From Agromyces sp. H17E-10 (GTDB lineage: Bacteria > Actinomycetota > Actinomycetes > Actinomycetales > Microbacteriaceae), in contig NZ_CP095042.1 of NCBI RefSeq assembly GCF_022919715.1, positions 4,154,001-4,218,000 on the forward strand: a stretch of DNA of 64,000 bases, given 5' to 3'. Positions 36,134-45,726 of the stretch are shown here, piece after piece. Below the pieces are notes generated by a model that saw nothing but the letters and a program-made list of their open reading frames with translations, was not told the origin of the DNA and ran no database searches. The position numbers and the translations under genes were made by a program. Every line of letters starts with the position of its first letter. Position 1 is the stretch's first letter.

Positions 36134-36222
36134 GATTCCAGCCTACTGACGCGGTGCCGGCCGCCCGCCGCGGCAGGCTTCCGCCAGAACATGCCCAGAG
36201 CGAACACGTAACATCTGGAGCC

Positions 36223-37695
36223 ATGACCGTTCCCGTGCTTTCCGTGTTCGATACCCCTGCGGCCGCCTCCGACGCCGATGTCGTCCTCCTCGTCGCCCGT
36301 GCCGGCGACGACGGGCCCGAGCTGCTCGCCCCCGAGGGGTTCGACTGGGTGCTCCCCCAGCTCGTCGCACTCGGCGCGACGGGCGCCGCCGACGAGCTGA
36401 CGCGACTTCCCGGCGTCGAAGGCGGACCGCGCGTCGTCGCGGTGGCCGGCGTGGGCGATGCTGCGGATGCCGCGAGCCTGCGTCTCGCGGCCGGTTCGGC
36501 CGTCCGTCGCCTCGCCAAGACCGAATCGGTGGCCGTCGCCGCCCCGTTCGACGAGGCCGGGTCGGTCGCGGCCATCGTCGAGGGCGCCGCCCTCGGCGCA
36601 TACGCCTTCGACGAGTACCGCAGCGACGCGAAGCCGCGCATCTCGCGCATCGACCTGCACACCGCGTTCGACGCCGAAGCGGTCGGGTTGGACCGCGTGC
36701 GTGCCGTGGTCGCCGCGATGGCCCGCACGAAGGACCTCGTGAACACGTCGCCCTCCGAGCTCTTCCCGGCGAGCTTCGCCGAGCTCGCCGTCGCGGCAGC
36801 GGCCGAGGTCGGCGTGACCGCCACCGTGTGGGACGAGCGGGCGCTCGCCGCCGACGGGTTCGGCGGGATCCTCGGTGTCGGCCAGGGTTCGAGTCGGGGG
36901 CCGCGACTGGTGCGCCTCGAGTGGGCCCCGGCCGGAGCATCCACCCATCTCGCCCTCGTCGGCAAGGGCATCACCTTCGATTCGGGCGGCCTCTCGCTGA
37001 AGCCCATGCTCTCCATGGTGGGCATGAAGACCGACATGGCCGGCGCGGCCGCGGTGCTGTCGGCGATGATCGCGTTCGCCGAGCTCGGCGTCCCGATCCG
37101 CGTGACCGGCTGGCTGTGCCTCGCGGAGAACCTGCCGTCGGGCACCGCGACGCGCCCGAACGACGTGCTGCGGATCCGCGGCGGCAAGACGGTCGAAGTC
37201 CTGAACACCGACGCAGAGGGCCGGCTGGTGCTCGCCGACGGCCTCGTCGCGGCGAGCGAGGAGCAGCCCGACGCGATCGTCGACGTCGCGACGCTGACCG
37301 GCGCGCAGATGGTCGCCCTGGGCGGCCGCATCTCGGGCCTGCTCGGCGACGACGAACTGGTCGCGACCGTGCGACGGGCCGCCGACGGCGTCGACGAGGC
37401 CGTCTGGCCCATGCCGTTGCCGAGGGACCTGATGCCGCTCCTCAAGTCGGACGTGGCCGACCTCGCCAACACGAAGCTCGGTCAGACCGTGCCGGGGATG
37501 CTGCTCGCCGGTGTCTTCCTGCAGGAGTTCGTCGGCACGCGCGAGGGTACGGACGCACGGATTCCGTGGGCGCACCTCGACATCGCCGGGCCGTCGCACA
37601 ACGCGGGAGCGGGCTGGGGCTTCACCGGAACCGGCGCCACCGGAGCGGCAGTCCGCACGCTCGTCCGGCTGGGCGAGGACCTCGCCGCCAGGTAG
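36223..37695 (+). CDS. pepA: Leucyl aminopeptidase (M17 family)
   Basis: 490 aa. The C-terminal catalytic domain has the di-metal site: VGKGITFDSGGLSLKP (Lys and Asp, about residues 245-260), MKTDMAGAAAV (Lys and Asp) and NTDAEGRLVLADGL (Asp and Glu, the M17 signature, about residues 328-341). The N-terminal domain is the smaller, variable alpha-beta part. It removes N-terminal residues, Leu best, in peptide turnover as a cytoplasmic hexamer. TAACAT (36209-36214) stands eight bases before the ATG, with GGAG also present. Confidence 0.94.
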   Translation: MTVPVLSVFDTPAAASDADVVLLVARAGDDGPELLAPEGFDWVLPQLVALGATGAADELTRLPGVEGGPRVVAVAGVGDAADAASLRLAAGSAVRRLAKTESVAVAAPFDEAGSVAAIVEGAALGAYAFDEYRSDAKPRISRIDLHTAFDAEAVGLDRVRAVVAAMARTKDLVNTSPSELFPASFAELAVAAAAEVGVTATVWDERALAADGFGGILGVGQGSSRGPRLVRLEWAPAGASTHLALVGKGITFDSGGLSLKPMLSMVGMKTDMAGAAAVLSAMIAFAELGVPIRVTGWLCLAENLPSGTATRPNDVLRIRGGKTVEVLNTDAEGRLVLADGLVAASEEQPDAIVDVATLTGAQMVALGGRISGLLGDDELVATVRRAADGVDEAVWPMPLPRDLMPLLKSDVADLANTKLGQTVPGMLLAGVFLQEFVGTREGTDARIPWAHLDIAGPSHNAGAGWGFTGTGATGAAVRTLVRLGEDLAAR

Positions 37696-37793
37696 TAAGG
37701 TCGTTCAGGGCGAGAACGTCGCCCGAACGCCTGCCCGGGCGACACGCCTGAGGCAGTCCGTGTCGCAGATCAGGTGCGCAAGGGAGATTGCGG

Positions 37794-39167
37794 TTGTCCG
37801 AGCAGAACTTTGACATTGTCGTCCTCGGCGGGGGCAGCGCGGGCTATGCCGCAGCGATCCGCGCGGTGGAACTCGGCCTCACCGCCGTGGTGATCGAGAA
37901 AGACAAGCTCGGCGGCACGTGTCTGCACCGCGGATGCATCCCCACCAAGGCGCTCCTGCATGCGGCCGAGGTCGCCGAGGTCTCGAAGGAGTCGGCGAAG
38001 TACGGCGTCAAGACCGCGTTCGAGGGCATCGACATGGGCGGCGTCACCGCCTACCGCGAGGGCATCGTCTCGAGCAAGTGGAAGGGCCTGCAGGGCCTCC
38101 TGAAGGCGCGCGGCATCACCGTCGTCGAGGGCGAGGGCCGCCTCGTCTCGTCGAACACCGTGCAGGTCGGCGACGACCGCTACGTCGGCAAGAACGTGCT
38201 GCTCGCGACCGGTTCGTACTCGCGCTCGCTGCCGGGCCTCGAGATCGGCGGCCGGGTCATCACGAGCGAGCAGGCGCTCGAGCTCGACTTCGTGCCGAAC
38301 AAGGTCGCCGTGCTCGGCGGCGGCGTCATCGGCGTCGAGTTCGCGAGCGTGTGGCGCTCGTTCGGCGCAGAGGTGACGATCATCGAGGCGCTCCCCCACC
38401 TCGTCCCCAACGAGGAGGAGTCGGTCTCGAAGCAGCTCGAGCGCGCCTTCCGCAAGCGCGGCATCGACTTCTCGCTCGGTGTTCGTTTCCAGAGCGTCAC
38501 GCAGAACGACCAGGGCGTCGTCGTGACCCTCGAGAACGGCTCGACCTACGAGGCCGACCTGCTGCTCGTGGCCGTCGGTCGCGGACCCGTCACCCAGAAC
38601 CTCGGCTATGAAGAGGCCGGCATCACGATCGACCGCGGGTTCGTCATCACCGACGAGCGCCTGCAGACGAGCGTCCCCGGCGTCTACGCCGCCGGCGACA
38701 TCGTGCCGGGCCTCCAGCTCGCGCACCGCAGCTACCAGCAGGGCATCTTCGTCGCCGAGGAGATCGCGGGCCTGAACCCGATCATCGTCGAGGACATCAA
38801 CATCCCGAAGATCACCTACTGCGAGCCCGAGGTCGCCTCGATCGGCTACACCGAGGCGAAGGCCGCCGAGAAGTTCGGTGCCGAGCAGGTCAGCTCGTTC
38901 GACTACAACCTCGCGGGCAACGGCAAGTCGAGCATCCTCGGCACGGGCGGCTCGATCAAGGTCATCCGGGTGAACGACGGCCCGATCGTCGGCGTGCACA
39001 TGATCGGCGGCCGCGTCGGCGAGCTCATCGCCGAGGCGCAGCTCGCCGTCAACTGGGAGGCGTACCCCGAGGACATCGCCCCGTTCATCCACGCGCACCC
39101 GACCCAGGGCGAGGCGTTCGGCGAAGCCGTGCTGAAGCTCGCCGGCAAGCCGCTGCACGCCATCTGA
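37794..39167 (+). CDS. lpdA: Dihydrolipoamide dehydrogenase (E3)
   Basis: 457 aa. FAD binding is by DIVVLGGGSAGYAAA (about residues 6-20); the redox disulfide is GGTCLHRGCIPTK (about residues 42-54); the NAD site is VAVLGGGVIGVEFASV; and the C-terminal HAHPTQGEAFGEA supplies the His-Glu base. It reoxidises dihydrolipoyl groups of the pyruvate and 2-oxoglutarate dehydrogenases. TTG at 37794 is chosen because GGGAGA (37782-37787) is six bases upstream; TTG at 37788 would have no spacing. It is followed 68 bases later by the E2 gene. Confidence 0.95.
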   Translation: MSEQNFDIVVLGGGSAGYAAAIRAVELGLTAVVIEKDKLGGTCLHRGCIPTKALLHAAEVAEVSKESAKYGVKTAFEGIDMGGVTAYREGIVSSKWKGLQGLLKARGITVVEGEGRLVSSNTVQVGDDRYVGKNVLLATGSYSRSLPGLEIGGRVITSEQALELDFVPNKVAVLGGGVIGVEFASVWRSFGAEVTIIEALPHLVPNEEESVSKQLERAFRKRGIDFSLGVRFQSVTQNDQGVVVTLENGSTYEADLLLVAVGRGPVTQNLGYEEAGITIDRGFVITDERLQTSVPGVYAAGDIVPGLQLAHRSYQQGIFVAEEIAGLNPIIVEDINIPKITYCEPEVASIGYTEAKAAEKFGAEQVSSFDYNLAGNGKSSILGTGGSIKVIRVNDGPIVGVHMIGGRVGELIAEAQLAVNWEAYPEDIAPFIHAHPTQGEAFGEAVLKLAGKPLHAI

Positions 39168-39235
39168 GTCCGCTGCCCGTACCCACGACTGCAATAAGCT
39201 AGAACGCGTTCCCACGCTGTGAAGGAGACAAGCGC

Positions 39236-40792
39236 ATGAGCGAATCCGTCAGCCTCCCGGCACTCGGCGAGAGTGTCACTGAAGGCACGGTCACCCGCTG
39301 GCTGAAGAATGTCGGCGACCGTGTCGAGGTCGACGAGCCGCTGCTCGAGGTCTCGACCGACAAGGTCGACACCGAGATCCCGTCGCCCGTGGCGGGTGTC
39401 ATCGAGGCGATCCTCGTCCAGGAGGACGAGACCGTCGAGGTCGGCACCGCACTGGTCACGATCGGCGACGGTTCCGGTGCTGCCGCGCCCGAGGCCGCCG
39501 CTCCGGCGCCGGCCGAGGCGCCGGCCGCCCCCGTCGAGCAGGCCGCGCCCCCTGCGCCCGAGCCAGTGGCGGCCCCGCCCGCTCCCGAGCCCGTGGCCGC
39601 CCCGCCTGCTGCTCCGGCTGCAGCACCGGCGCCCGCGCCCGCCGCTCCGGCCGAGCCCGCGGCGCCCGCCGCGCCTGCTGCTCCCGCGCCCGCCGCAGAG
39701 GCACCGGCTCCGGCCGCGCCGGCTGCTCCCGCGCCCGCCGCAGAGGCCCCCGCTCCCGCTGCACCGGCTGCCGCTCCCGCGGCACCTGCCGCTCCGGCAG
39801 CACCTGCGGCTCCGGCCGCTCCCGCAGCGCCGGCGGCTCCGGCAGCACCTGCAGCTCAGGCTGCGCCTGCGGCATCGTCGGGTGCGCACGCCGGCCCGTC
39901 GGGCTACGTGACGCCGATCGTCCGCAAGCTCGCGAACGAGCAGGGCGTCGACCTCGCCTCGGTCACCGGCACCGGCGTCGGCGGTCGCATCCGCAAGCAG
40001 GACGTGATCTCCGCACAGGCCGCTCCGGCAGCCGCTGCTTCCGCCGCACCGGCGCGCCAGCCGCTCGAGACGTCGCCGCTGCGCGGCACGACCGTCCCGA
40101 TGACGCGCCTGCGCAAGGTCGTCGCCGAGCGAGCCGTCGTCTCCATGACCTCGACCGCCCAGCTCACCACCGTCGTCGAGGTCGACGTCACCCGCATCGC
40201 GCGCCTGCGCGACCGGGTCAAGGCCGACTTCCTCGCGAAGACGGGCAACAAGCTGTCGTTCCTGCCGTTCTTCGGTCTGGCCGCGGCTGAGGCGCTCAAG
40301 GCGTACCCGATCATCAACTCGACCGTCGACGGCGACAGCATCGTCTACCCGGCGCAGGAGAACATGAGCATCGCGGTCGACACCGAGCGCGGCCTGCTCA
40401 CTCCGGTGATCCGCAACGCCGGCGAGCTCGACATCGCGGGTCTCGCCGCGCAGATCGCCGACCTCGCCGACCGCACGCGCAACAACCAGCTGAAGCCCGA
40501 CGAGCTCGCCGGGGGCACGTTCACGCTGACCAACACCGGTTCGCGTGGCGCGCTGTTCGACACGCCCGTCGTCTTCCTGCCGCAGTCGGCGATCCTCGGC
40601 ACGGGTGTCGTCGTCAAGCGTCCGGTGGTCGTCAGCCAGGACGGCGCTGACGCGATCGCGATCCGCTCGATGGTCTACCTCGCGCTGTCGTACGACCACC
40701 GCATCATCGACGGTGCCGACGCCGCCCGCTTCCTGACGGCCGTCAAGGAGCGCCTCGAGGAGGGTGCGTTCGAGGCCGACCTCGGCATCTAG
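39236..40792 (+). CDS. sucB: Dihydrolipoamide acyltransferase (E2) of 2-oxoacid dehydrogenase
   Basis: 518 aa. One lipoyl domain (1-80) with [18 protein letters not shown], where Lys near 43 is lipoylated. Then an exceptionally Ala/Pro-rich linker of about 130 residues containing a 15-residue tandem repeat. The E1/E3-binding domain is [16 protein letters not shown]...GRIRKQDV (about 222-257), and the catalytic domain ends with [15 protein letters not shown] (HxxxDG). Actinobacterial proteins named SucB act mainly as the E2 of pyruvate dehydrogenase, and aceE lies 18 kb away. GAAGGAGA precedes the ATG. The stop overlaps that of the next, convergent gene. Confidence 0.93.
   Translation: MSESVSLPALGESVTEGTVTRWLKNVGDRVEVDEPLLEVSTDKVDTEIPSPVAGVIEAILVQEDETVEVGTALVTIGDGSGAAAPEAAAPAPAEAPAAPVEQAAPPAPEPVAAPPAPEPVAAPPAAPAAAPAPAPAAPAEPAAPAAPAAPAPAAEAPAPAAPAAPAPAAEAPAPAAPAAAPAAPAAPAAPAAPAAPAAPAAPAAPAAQAAPAASSGAHAGPSGYVTPIVRKLANEQGVDLASVTGTGVGGRIRKQDVISAQAAPAAAASAAPARQPLETSPLRGTTVPMTRLRKVVAERAVVSMTSTAQLTTVVEVDVTRIARLRDRVKADFLAKTGNKLSFLPFFGLAAAEALKAYPIINSTVDGDSIVYPAQENMSIAVDTERGLLTPVIRNAGELDIAGLAAQIADLADRTRNNQLKPDELAGGTFTLTNTGSRGALFDTPVVFLPQSAILGTGVVVKRPVVVSQDGADAIAIRSMVYLALSYDHRIIDGADAARFLTAVKERLEEGAFEADLGI
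39677..39766 (+). repeat. 45-bp tandem repeat in the E2 linker
   Basis: Two adjacent 45-bp units; the first 26 bases of each (39677-39702 and 39722-39747) are identical. They encode a 15-residue Ala/Pro/Glu unit of the flexible linker, so the linker has grown by in-frame duplication. Confidence 0.8.
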
Positions 40793-42519
40793 TCGAACAG
40801 TTCCCGAAGCCGCCAACCGGCCTCGCCCCTCATCACGAGGAGCGAGGCCGGTTCGCGTTGCGGGTCGAGGTACGGGAGGCGCAGCAGCACGGCTTCGCCC
40901 ATCTCGGCCGACACCGACATCGCGTCGAGCGCATGGTCGGCGACGACGGGGTCGTCGCCTTCGCGCGCCGCCGCGAGCATCGCCCGGTCGGCACGCTCGA
41001 TCGCAGAGCCGGGCTGGTCGACGCCGTCGAGGCAGCCGGCGTCGAGCTTCGCCAGGCACTCGGCACGGACCGACATCAGTTCGATCGCCGCGGCGACGGG
41101 GTCCGCTGCGGCGCCGATGGCGGCGCCGGCCTCCATGTCGGCTGCCCCGGCACTCGAGCCGGTCGCGCCCGGGCCCGCGGACGGCACGTCGGAAGGCTCG
41201 TCACCGGAGCCGTCGCCGAGTCGCGCGGCGCCGCCCGACGGTGCGCCCGCGGTCGTCCCGACCGGCGACGACGAGGCGGACGACGACTCGGCCGATCCCG
41301 ACGCCGGCACCTCGACCGCCGCCGCGTCCTGGGTTCCAGCCGACCGCCCGGCGTCGGCCGACGGCGGCACGAGCGTGAGCAGCAGCACGAGGGCGGCACC
41401 GCCCGTCGCCGCTCCGACGACCAGCGTGCGTCGTCGCCCCGCGACGAACGCTCGCGCGCGTCGGCGGAGTGCTCCGGCGGGTTCTGCATCGGCGGCGTCG
41501 GCGACCCGATCGACGACCACCGGCGGCAATTGCGCGACCTCGCCGAGCACCTTCCGCCAGCCACGTGGGCGACTCGTGCTCGTGCTCACCGGCACGATGG
41601 TGCCCACGTGTGCGACGTCGGCATCGTGCCCGGTCGCGGTGATGACGCCCGTCGAAGGCCCGAAGCGGGTCGGCAGCGCCTCGCGACCCGGCTGATTCAC
41701 GCCCGTCCGCAGCGGCACCGCCGGCGCGGCCGCGAAGAGCGCACGTTCGATCTCGCCCTCGGTCCGCTCGAACGGTCGGGAGTCGGCACCCGCGCGCGCG
41801 ACCGCGACCGCCCGCTCGAACGCGGCCGGCCGACGCGTCGATCGCGCGACCTCCTCGATGAGGCCGGCGAGTCGACGATGCCCGTCGCGCAGCAGCTCCG
41901 TCCGGGCGACCGCGCCGCCGGCGGCGTCGAGCGCGCGGACGGCCCCCAGGCCGATGAGCCGAGGCCGGCCGGTCTCGTCGATCATGACGTCGCTCGTCGC
42001 CAGGCGACCGTGCACGAAACCGACGTCGGTGAGCTCGGCAGCTGCCGCGACGAGCGGCGCGAGGATCGTGGTCGCCTCGCCGGGATCGAGCACCCGCTCG
42101 CCGAGGACGCGTGCGAGCGTGGGGCCGCCGATGCGTTCGACGACGAGGATGCGGCGCCCGTCTTCGAGGACGGCGACGTCGACGAGGGCGGGGAGCGTGC
42201 CGGAGGCGTCGGCCGACATCGCGGCGATCTCGGTGCCGATCCTGTCGTCGTCGCTCCCTGGCCGGTAGATCCGGACGGCGAGTGCACGACGGGCGACGTG
42301 ACGTGCGGCGTCGTGGTCGGCGGGCTCCGTCGCCTCGACCGCCAGGTGCACCTCCGCACGATCCCCCGTCGCGACCCGTCGGAGCAGCCGATACCCCGCG
42401 ACGACCCCGGATCCGGCCGCCTGGGGCATCGTGTCCGTGTCGGGCGCCGACGTCATGCGCGGTGCGCTGCCGGGTTCGGCCGATTGCGACGTCGATCCCG
42501 TCTTCGCTGAGCGTCTCAT
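40789..42519 (-). CDS. Membrane-anchored Ser/Thr pseudokinase-like protein
   Basis: 576 aa. Residues about 40-290 have a protein-kinase outline, but the catalytic residues are lost: RALAVRIYR where the ATP-binding Lys should be, [14 protein letters not shown] in place of HRDLKPxN, and RLIGLGAV in place of DFG. A membrane helix (about 365-385, [21 protein letters not shown]) leads to a Ser/Gly/Ala-rich stalk and a C-terminal outward domain of about 100 residues with two Cys. Such pseudokinases can be phosphopeptide or envelope scaffolds; the role here is unknown. CAGACT six bases before the ATG supports the start. Confidence 0.75.
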   Translation of the reverse strand: MRRSAKTGSTSQSAEPGSAPRMTSAPDTDTMPQAAGSGVVAGYRLLRRVATGDRAEVHLAVEATEPADHDAARHVARRALAVRIYRPGSDDDRIGTEIAAMSADASGTLPALVDVAVLEDGRRILVVERIGGPTLARVLGERVLDPGEATTILAPLVAAAAELTDVGFVHGRLATSDVMIDETGRPRLIGLGAVRALDAAGGAVARTELLRDGHRRLAGLIEEVARSTRRPAAFERAVAVARAGADSRPFERTEGEIERALFAAAPAVPLRTGVNQPGREALPTRFGPSTGVITATGHDADVAHVGTIVPVSTSTSRPRGWRKVLGEVAQLPPVVVDRVADAADAEPAGALRRRARAFVAGRRRTLVVGAATGGAALVLLLTLVPPSADAGRSAGTQDAAAVEVPASGSAESSSASSSPVGTTAGAPSGGAARLGDGSGDEPSDVPSAGPGATGSSAGAADMEAGAAIGAAADPVAAAIELMSVRAECLAKLDAGCLDGVDQPGSAIERADRAMLAAAREGDDPVVADHALDAMSVSAEMGEAVLLRLPYLDPQREPASLLVMRGEAGWRLRELFD

Positions 42520-42627
42520 GCCGCCAGTCTGCGTCGCCGCGCCGCCCGGACGGGCCGGCTCGGGGCAGGATGTACGCCGGTCCGCGGCATCCCCGGCTGT
42601 GGAGGAGAAGTCGCCTAGACTGGCCGA

Positions 42628-43269
42628 ATGCTCGACATCGTCGTCACGGGGCTAAGCGCCAACTCCGTGCCGTACATCGAGGGTCTCGACCTTCAGCGCG
42701 CCGTCCATCGCGCGGTCGTCGCGGGCGAACGCCCCGACACCGTCCTCCTCCTGGAGCACCCCTCCGTCTACACCGCCGGGAAGCGAACGTCTCCCGACGA
42801 GCGGCCGACCGACGGCACACCCGTCATCGACGTCGACCGCGGCGGCAAGATCACCTGGCATGGCCCCGGCCAGCTCGTGGGGTATCCGATCCTGCATCTC
42901 GCCGAGCCGATCGACGTGGTCGGCTACGTGCGCCGGCTCGAAGGCGTGCTCATCGACGTCCTGCGAGCGCTCGGCGTCGACGGCCGCCGCGTCGACGGGC
43001 GCTCGGGAGTCTGGGTCGGCTCCCCCGGCCTCGAGAACAAGATCGCGGCCATCGGCATCCGCGTCGCCGACGGCGTCACGATGCACGGCTTCGCCCTCAA
43101 CTGCTCGAACTCGCTCGAGCCGTACGAGCGCATCGTCGCCTGCGGCATCCGCGATGCCGGGGTGACGACGATCACGCGCGAACTCGGCCGCACGGTGATG
43201 CCGAGCGACCTCGTCGACGCCGTCGGCACCCGTCTGCGAGTCGAGTTCGAGCAGGCGATCGCCGCATGA
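42628..43269 (+). CDS. lipB: Lipoyl(octanoyl) transferase
   Basis: 213 aa. [14 protein letters not shown] (about residues 47-60), [19 protein letters not shown] (about residues 71-89) and KIAAIGIRV (about 136-144) are LipB signatures; the catalytic Cys is in [11 protein letters not shown] (about residue 172) with Lys in NKIAAIG. It moves octanoate from acyl carrier protein to the lipoyl domains. LipA then inserts sulfur. It overlaps lipA by four bases (ATGA). TAGACT (42616-42621), six bases before the ATG, indicates a leaderless message for lipBA. Confidence 0.95.
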   Translation: MLDIVVTGLSANSVPYIEGLDLQRAVHRAVVAGERPDTVLLLEHPSVYTAGKRTSPDERPTDGTPVIDVDRGGKITWHGPGQLVGYPILHLAEPIDVVGYVRRLEGVLIDVLRALGVDGRRVDGRSGVWVGSPGLENKIAAIGIRVADGVTMHGFALNCSNSLEPYERIVACGIRDAGVTTITRELGRTVMPSDLVDAVGTRLRVEFEQAIAA

Positions 43270-44255
43270 CCACCGCACCCGAGGGGCGCAGGATGCTGCG
43301 CCTCGAAGTCCGCAATGCCCAGACGCCCATCGAACGCAAGCCCGAGTGGATCAAGACCAGGGCGAAGATGGGGCCCGAGTACCGCGCCCTGCAGTCGCTC
43401 GTCAAGAGCGAAGACCTGCACACGGTCTGCCAGGAGGCCGGCTGCCCGAACATCTACGAGTGCTGGGAGGATCGCGAGGCGACCTTCCTGATCGGCGGCT
43501 CGCAGTGCACCAGGCGGTGCGACTTCTGCCAGATCGACACCGGCAAGCCCGCCGAGTTCGACGCCGACGAGCCGCGCCGCGTCGGCGAGTCGGTCGTGCG
43601 CATGCAGTTGCGCTACTCGACCGTCACCGGCGTCGCCCGCGACGACCTGCCCGACGGCGGTGCGTGGCTCTACGCCGAGACGATCCGCGAGATCCACCGC
43701 CAGTCCCCCGGCACCGGAGTCGAGATCCTCGTTCCCGACTTCAACGGCGAGCCCGACCTCCTGCAGCAGGTCTTCGACGCCCGGCCCGAGGTCTTCGCGC
43801 ACAACGTCGAGACGGTGCCGCGCATCTTCAAGCGCATCCGCCCCGCCTTCCGCTACGAGCGCTCGCTCGACGTCATCACGCAGGGCCGAGATGCCGGCCT
43901 CATCACGAAGTCGAACCTGATCCTCGGCATGGGCGAGGAACGGGCGGAGATCTCGCAGGCGCTGCGCGACCTGCACGACGCGGGCACCGACATCATCACC
44001 GTCACGCAGTACCTGCGTCCGAGCCCCCGCCACCTGCCGGTGGCGCGGTGGGTGCGCCCCGAGGAGTTCGTCGAGATCAAGGCGGAGGCCGAGGAGATCG
44101 GTTTCCTCGGCGTCCTCGCCGGTCCGCTCGTCCGCTCCTCGTACCGCGCCGGGCGTCTCTGGGCGCAGTCGATGCAGGCGAAGGGCCGCGAGCTTCCCCC
44201 CGAACTGGCGCACCTGGCAGACGCATCGCTCGGCTTCGCACAGGCGGTCGGCTGA
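43266..44255 (+). CDS. lipA: Lipoyl synthase
   Basis: 329 aa, a radical SAM enzyme. The auxiliary 4Fe-4S cluster that gives up sulfur is bound by [12 protein letters not shown] (CX4CX5C, about residues 56-67); the radical SAM cluster is CTRRCDFC (CX3CX2C, about residues 82-89); the C-terminal RSSYRAG Ser is the extra ligand. It adds two sulfurs to octanoyl groups on E2 proteins such as the one at 39236. It is coupled to lipB by ATGA overlap. Confidence 0.96.
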   Translation: MTTAPEGRRMLRLEVRNAQTPIERKPEWIKTRAKMGPEYRALQSLVKSEDLHTVCQEAGCPNIYECWEDREATFLIGGSQCTRRCDFCQIDTGKPAEFDADEPRRVGESVVRMQLRYSTVTGVARDDLPDGGAWLYAETIREIHRQSPGTGVEILVPDFNGEPDLLQQVFDARPEVFAHNVETVPRIFKRIRPAFRYERSLDVITQGRDAGLITKSNLILGMGEERAEISQALRDLHDAGTDIITVTQYLRPSPRHLPVARWVRPEEFVEIKAEAEEIGFLGVLAGPLVRSSYRAGRLWAQSMQAKGRELPPELAHLADASLGFAQAVG

Positions 44256-44352
44256 CCGCCACCGGGAGGGGCTTCCGGCGACGCGCCCCGGGGTCGTTCG
44301 GCCGTGCTCGACGCGGTCCGAGCGACCCCCGCGCGCCGGTATCCTAGAGACC

Positions 44353-45066
44353 ATGGCACGCACGAAGGACGCATCGAAGGCTCAGAAGGAGCCGGGCCGG
44401 CTCAAGCAGATGTGGCAGGTCTTCCAGATGACCCGCCGCTACGACCCGACCGCTCAGTGGCTGATGCTCCTCGCGTTCCTCGTGCCCGTGCTCGCGGGCC
44501 TCGCGCTCGCGCTGTGGCTCAGCGAGGGCAACGGCTTCACGATCGCTCTGTGGATCGTTGCGGGCGTGCTCGCCGGCCTCCTGCTCGCCCTCGTGATCCT
44601 CGGCCGTCGTGCCGAACGTGCCGCCTACGCGCAGATCGACGGCCAGCCCGGCGCGGTCGGCGCCGTGCTCCGCAGCGGACTCCGTGGTGCGTGGGTCGGC
44701 AACGAGATGCCCGTCGCCGTCAACGGCAAGACGCAGGACGCGGTCTACCGGGCCGTCGGCCGCGGCGGCGTCGCCCTCATCAGCGAGGGCCCCGCCTCTC
44801 GCACGAAGCGGATGCTGGACGACGAGCAGCGCAAGGTCGCCCGCGTGCTTCCCAACGTGCCCATCACCCTGATCTCGGTCGGCCACGACGAGGGCTCGAT
44901 CGAGCTCTACAAGCTTCCTGCGACCCTGCGCAAGACCAAGAAGGCCCTCACCAAGCCCGAGGTGCTCGCGGTCACGAACCGCCTGAACTCGCTGCAGACC
45001 GCGCTGCCGATCCCGAAGGGCATCGACCCGATGAAGGTCCGCCCGCAGCGCGGCAAGATGCGCTGA
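44353..45066 (+). CDS. DUF4191 membrane protein
   Basis: 237 aa. A basic start (MARTKDASKAQKEPGRLKQM) is followed by QVFQMTRRYDP, two membrane helices (about residues 35-55 and 60-82), then a cytoplasmic domain with GLRGAWVGNEMPVAVNGKTQDAVYRAVGRGGVAL (given in part: VYRAVGRGGVALISEG). The ending LPIPKGIDPMKVRPQRGKMR-like tail is family-typical. DUF4191 occurs only in Actinobacteria, nearly always next to lipA, and has no known function. TATCCT (44340-44345) precedes the ATG by seven bases, so it can be transcribed apart from lipBA. Confidence 0.88.
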   Translation: MARTKDASKAQKEPGRLKQMWQVFQMTRRYDPTAQWLMLLAFLVPVLAGLALALWLSEGNGFTIALWIVAGVLAGLLLALVILGRRAERAAYAQIDGQPGAVGAVLRSGLRGAWVGNEMPVAVNGKTQDAVYRAVGRGGVALISEGPASRTKRMLDDEQRKVARVLPNVPITLISVGHDEGSIELYKLPATLRKTKKALTKPEVLAVTNRLNSLQTALPIPKGIDPMKVRPQRGKMR

Positions 45067-45154
45067 GCGCATCCGTCGACCACGCGGCATCCGTCATCGA
45101 GGCGGGTGCCGCTTCGTCGTTCAGGCGGCATCCCGGTCGGATGCCCCGCAGCCG

Positions 45155-45589
45155 TCAGGCGCGGATGAGGACCGTGCCCGCGACCTTGTCGTGGAAGCCG
45201 CGCTGGTCGGAGTCCCACACGAGTGCGGGAACGACGATGAGGAGCAGCGCCGTGCGCACGACGGGCCGCCAGAGACCGATCCACCCGCCCTCGAGCGGCA
45301 CGACGTGCATGCCGAGCAGGCGGTGGCCGATGCTGCCGCCGATCGTGGGGATGAACACCACCTGGAGCACGGCGAACACGAGGGGCACGACCCACGTGTA
45401 GGCGACCGACTCGTACGGCGTGAACAGCAGCGAGATGAGCATCGCGCTCGCCCAGTCGATGCAGATCGCGGCGATGCGCCGGCCGGCCCGGCCGACCGAT
45501 CCGCGTCCGTGGTCGGGGAGTCCGAGTCGTTCGCCGGGCCACCGGCTCGGTTCGAGGTCTCCGAATGTCTGGGGCTTCGCGTCGGGCAC
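45155..45589 (-). CDS. RDD-family membrane protein
   Basis: 144 aa. The Arg-Asp-Asp type motif appears as AGRRIAAICIDWASAMLISL (about residues 33-52), with Arg and Asp at the ends of helix 1. Helices 2 and 3 follow, with GSIGHRLLGMHVVPLEGG between them, the usual second RDD signature. Some members are Na+/H+ antiporters, but most are unassigned. In Actinobacteria an RDD gene next to DUF4191 and glnA is common. GTG is the start, six bases after TAGACT (AGTCTA, 45596-45601). Confidence 0.88.
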   Translation of the reverse strand: MPDAKPQTFGDLEPSRWPGERLGLPDHGRGSVGRAGRRIAAICIDWASAMLISLLFTPYESVAYTWVVPLVFAVLQVVFIPTIGGSIGHRLLGMHVVPLEGGWIGLWRPVVRTALLLIVVPALVWDSDQRGFHDKVAGTVLIRA

Positions 45590-45617
45590 CCGACGAGTCT
45601 ACCGATCGTGCATGGGC

Positions 45618-45671
45618 GTAACATGGCCGAAACATTCCGGTCACGGTCGGGAAACGGCGCCCGGATAGCGT
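45618..45671 (+). promoter_or_regulatory. GlnR box and -10 of glnA
   Basis: Four half-sites with exact six-base spacing: GTAAC (45618-45622), GAAAC (45629-45633), GTCAC (45640-45644) and GAAAC (45651-45655). This is the full a1-b1-a2-b2 GlnR pattern described in Streptomyces and mycobacteria. TAGCGT at 45666-45671 is a plausible -10, so the box overlaps the -35 region of glnA. Confidence 0.85.
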
Positions 45672-45726
45672 CGCCGTTGGCTGTGCAAGTCCATCTGTTC
45701 GACCCCGCCCCCTGGAGATCCGTCAC

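Noticed and set aside
39236..40792. Calling the E2 strictly the 2-oxoglutarate dehydrogenase subunit
   Set aside because: In Actinobacteria a fused Kgd/OdhA usually carries its own E2-like domain, and this protein serves pyruvate dehydrogenase; only the general E2 role is safe.
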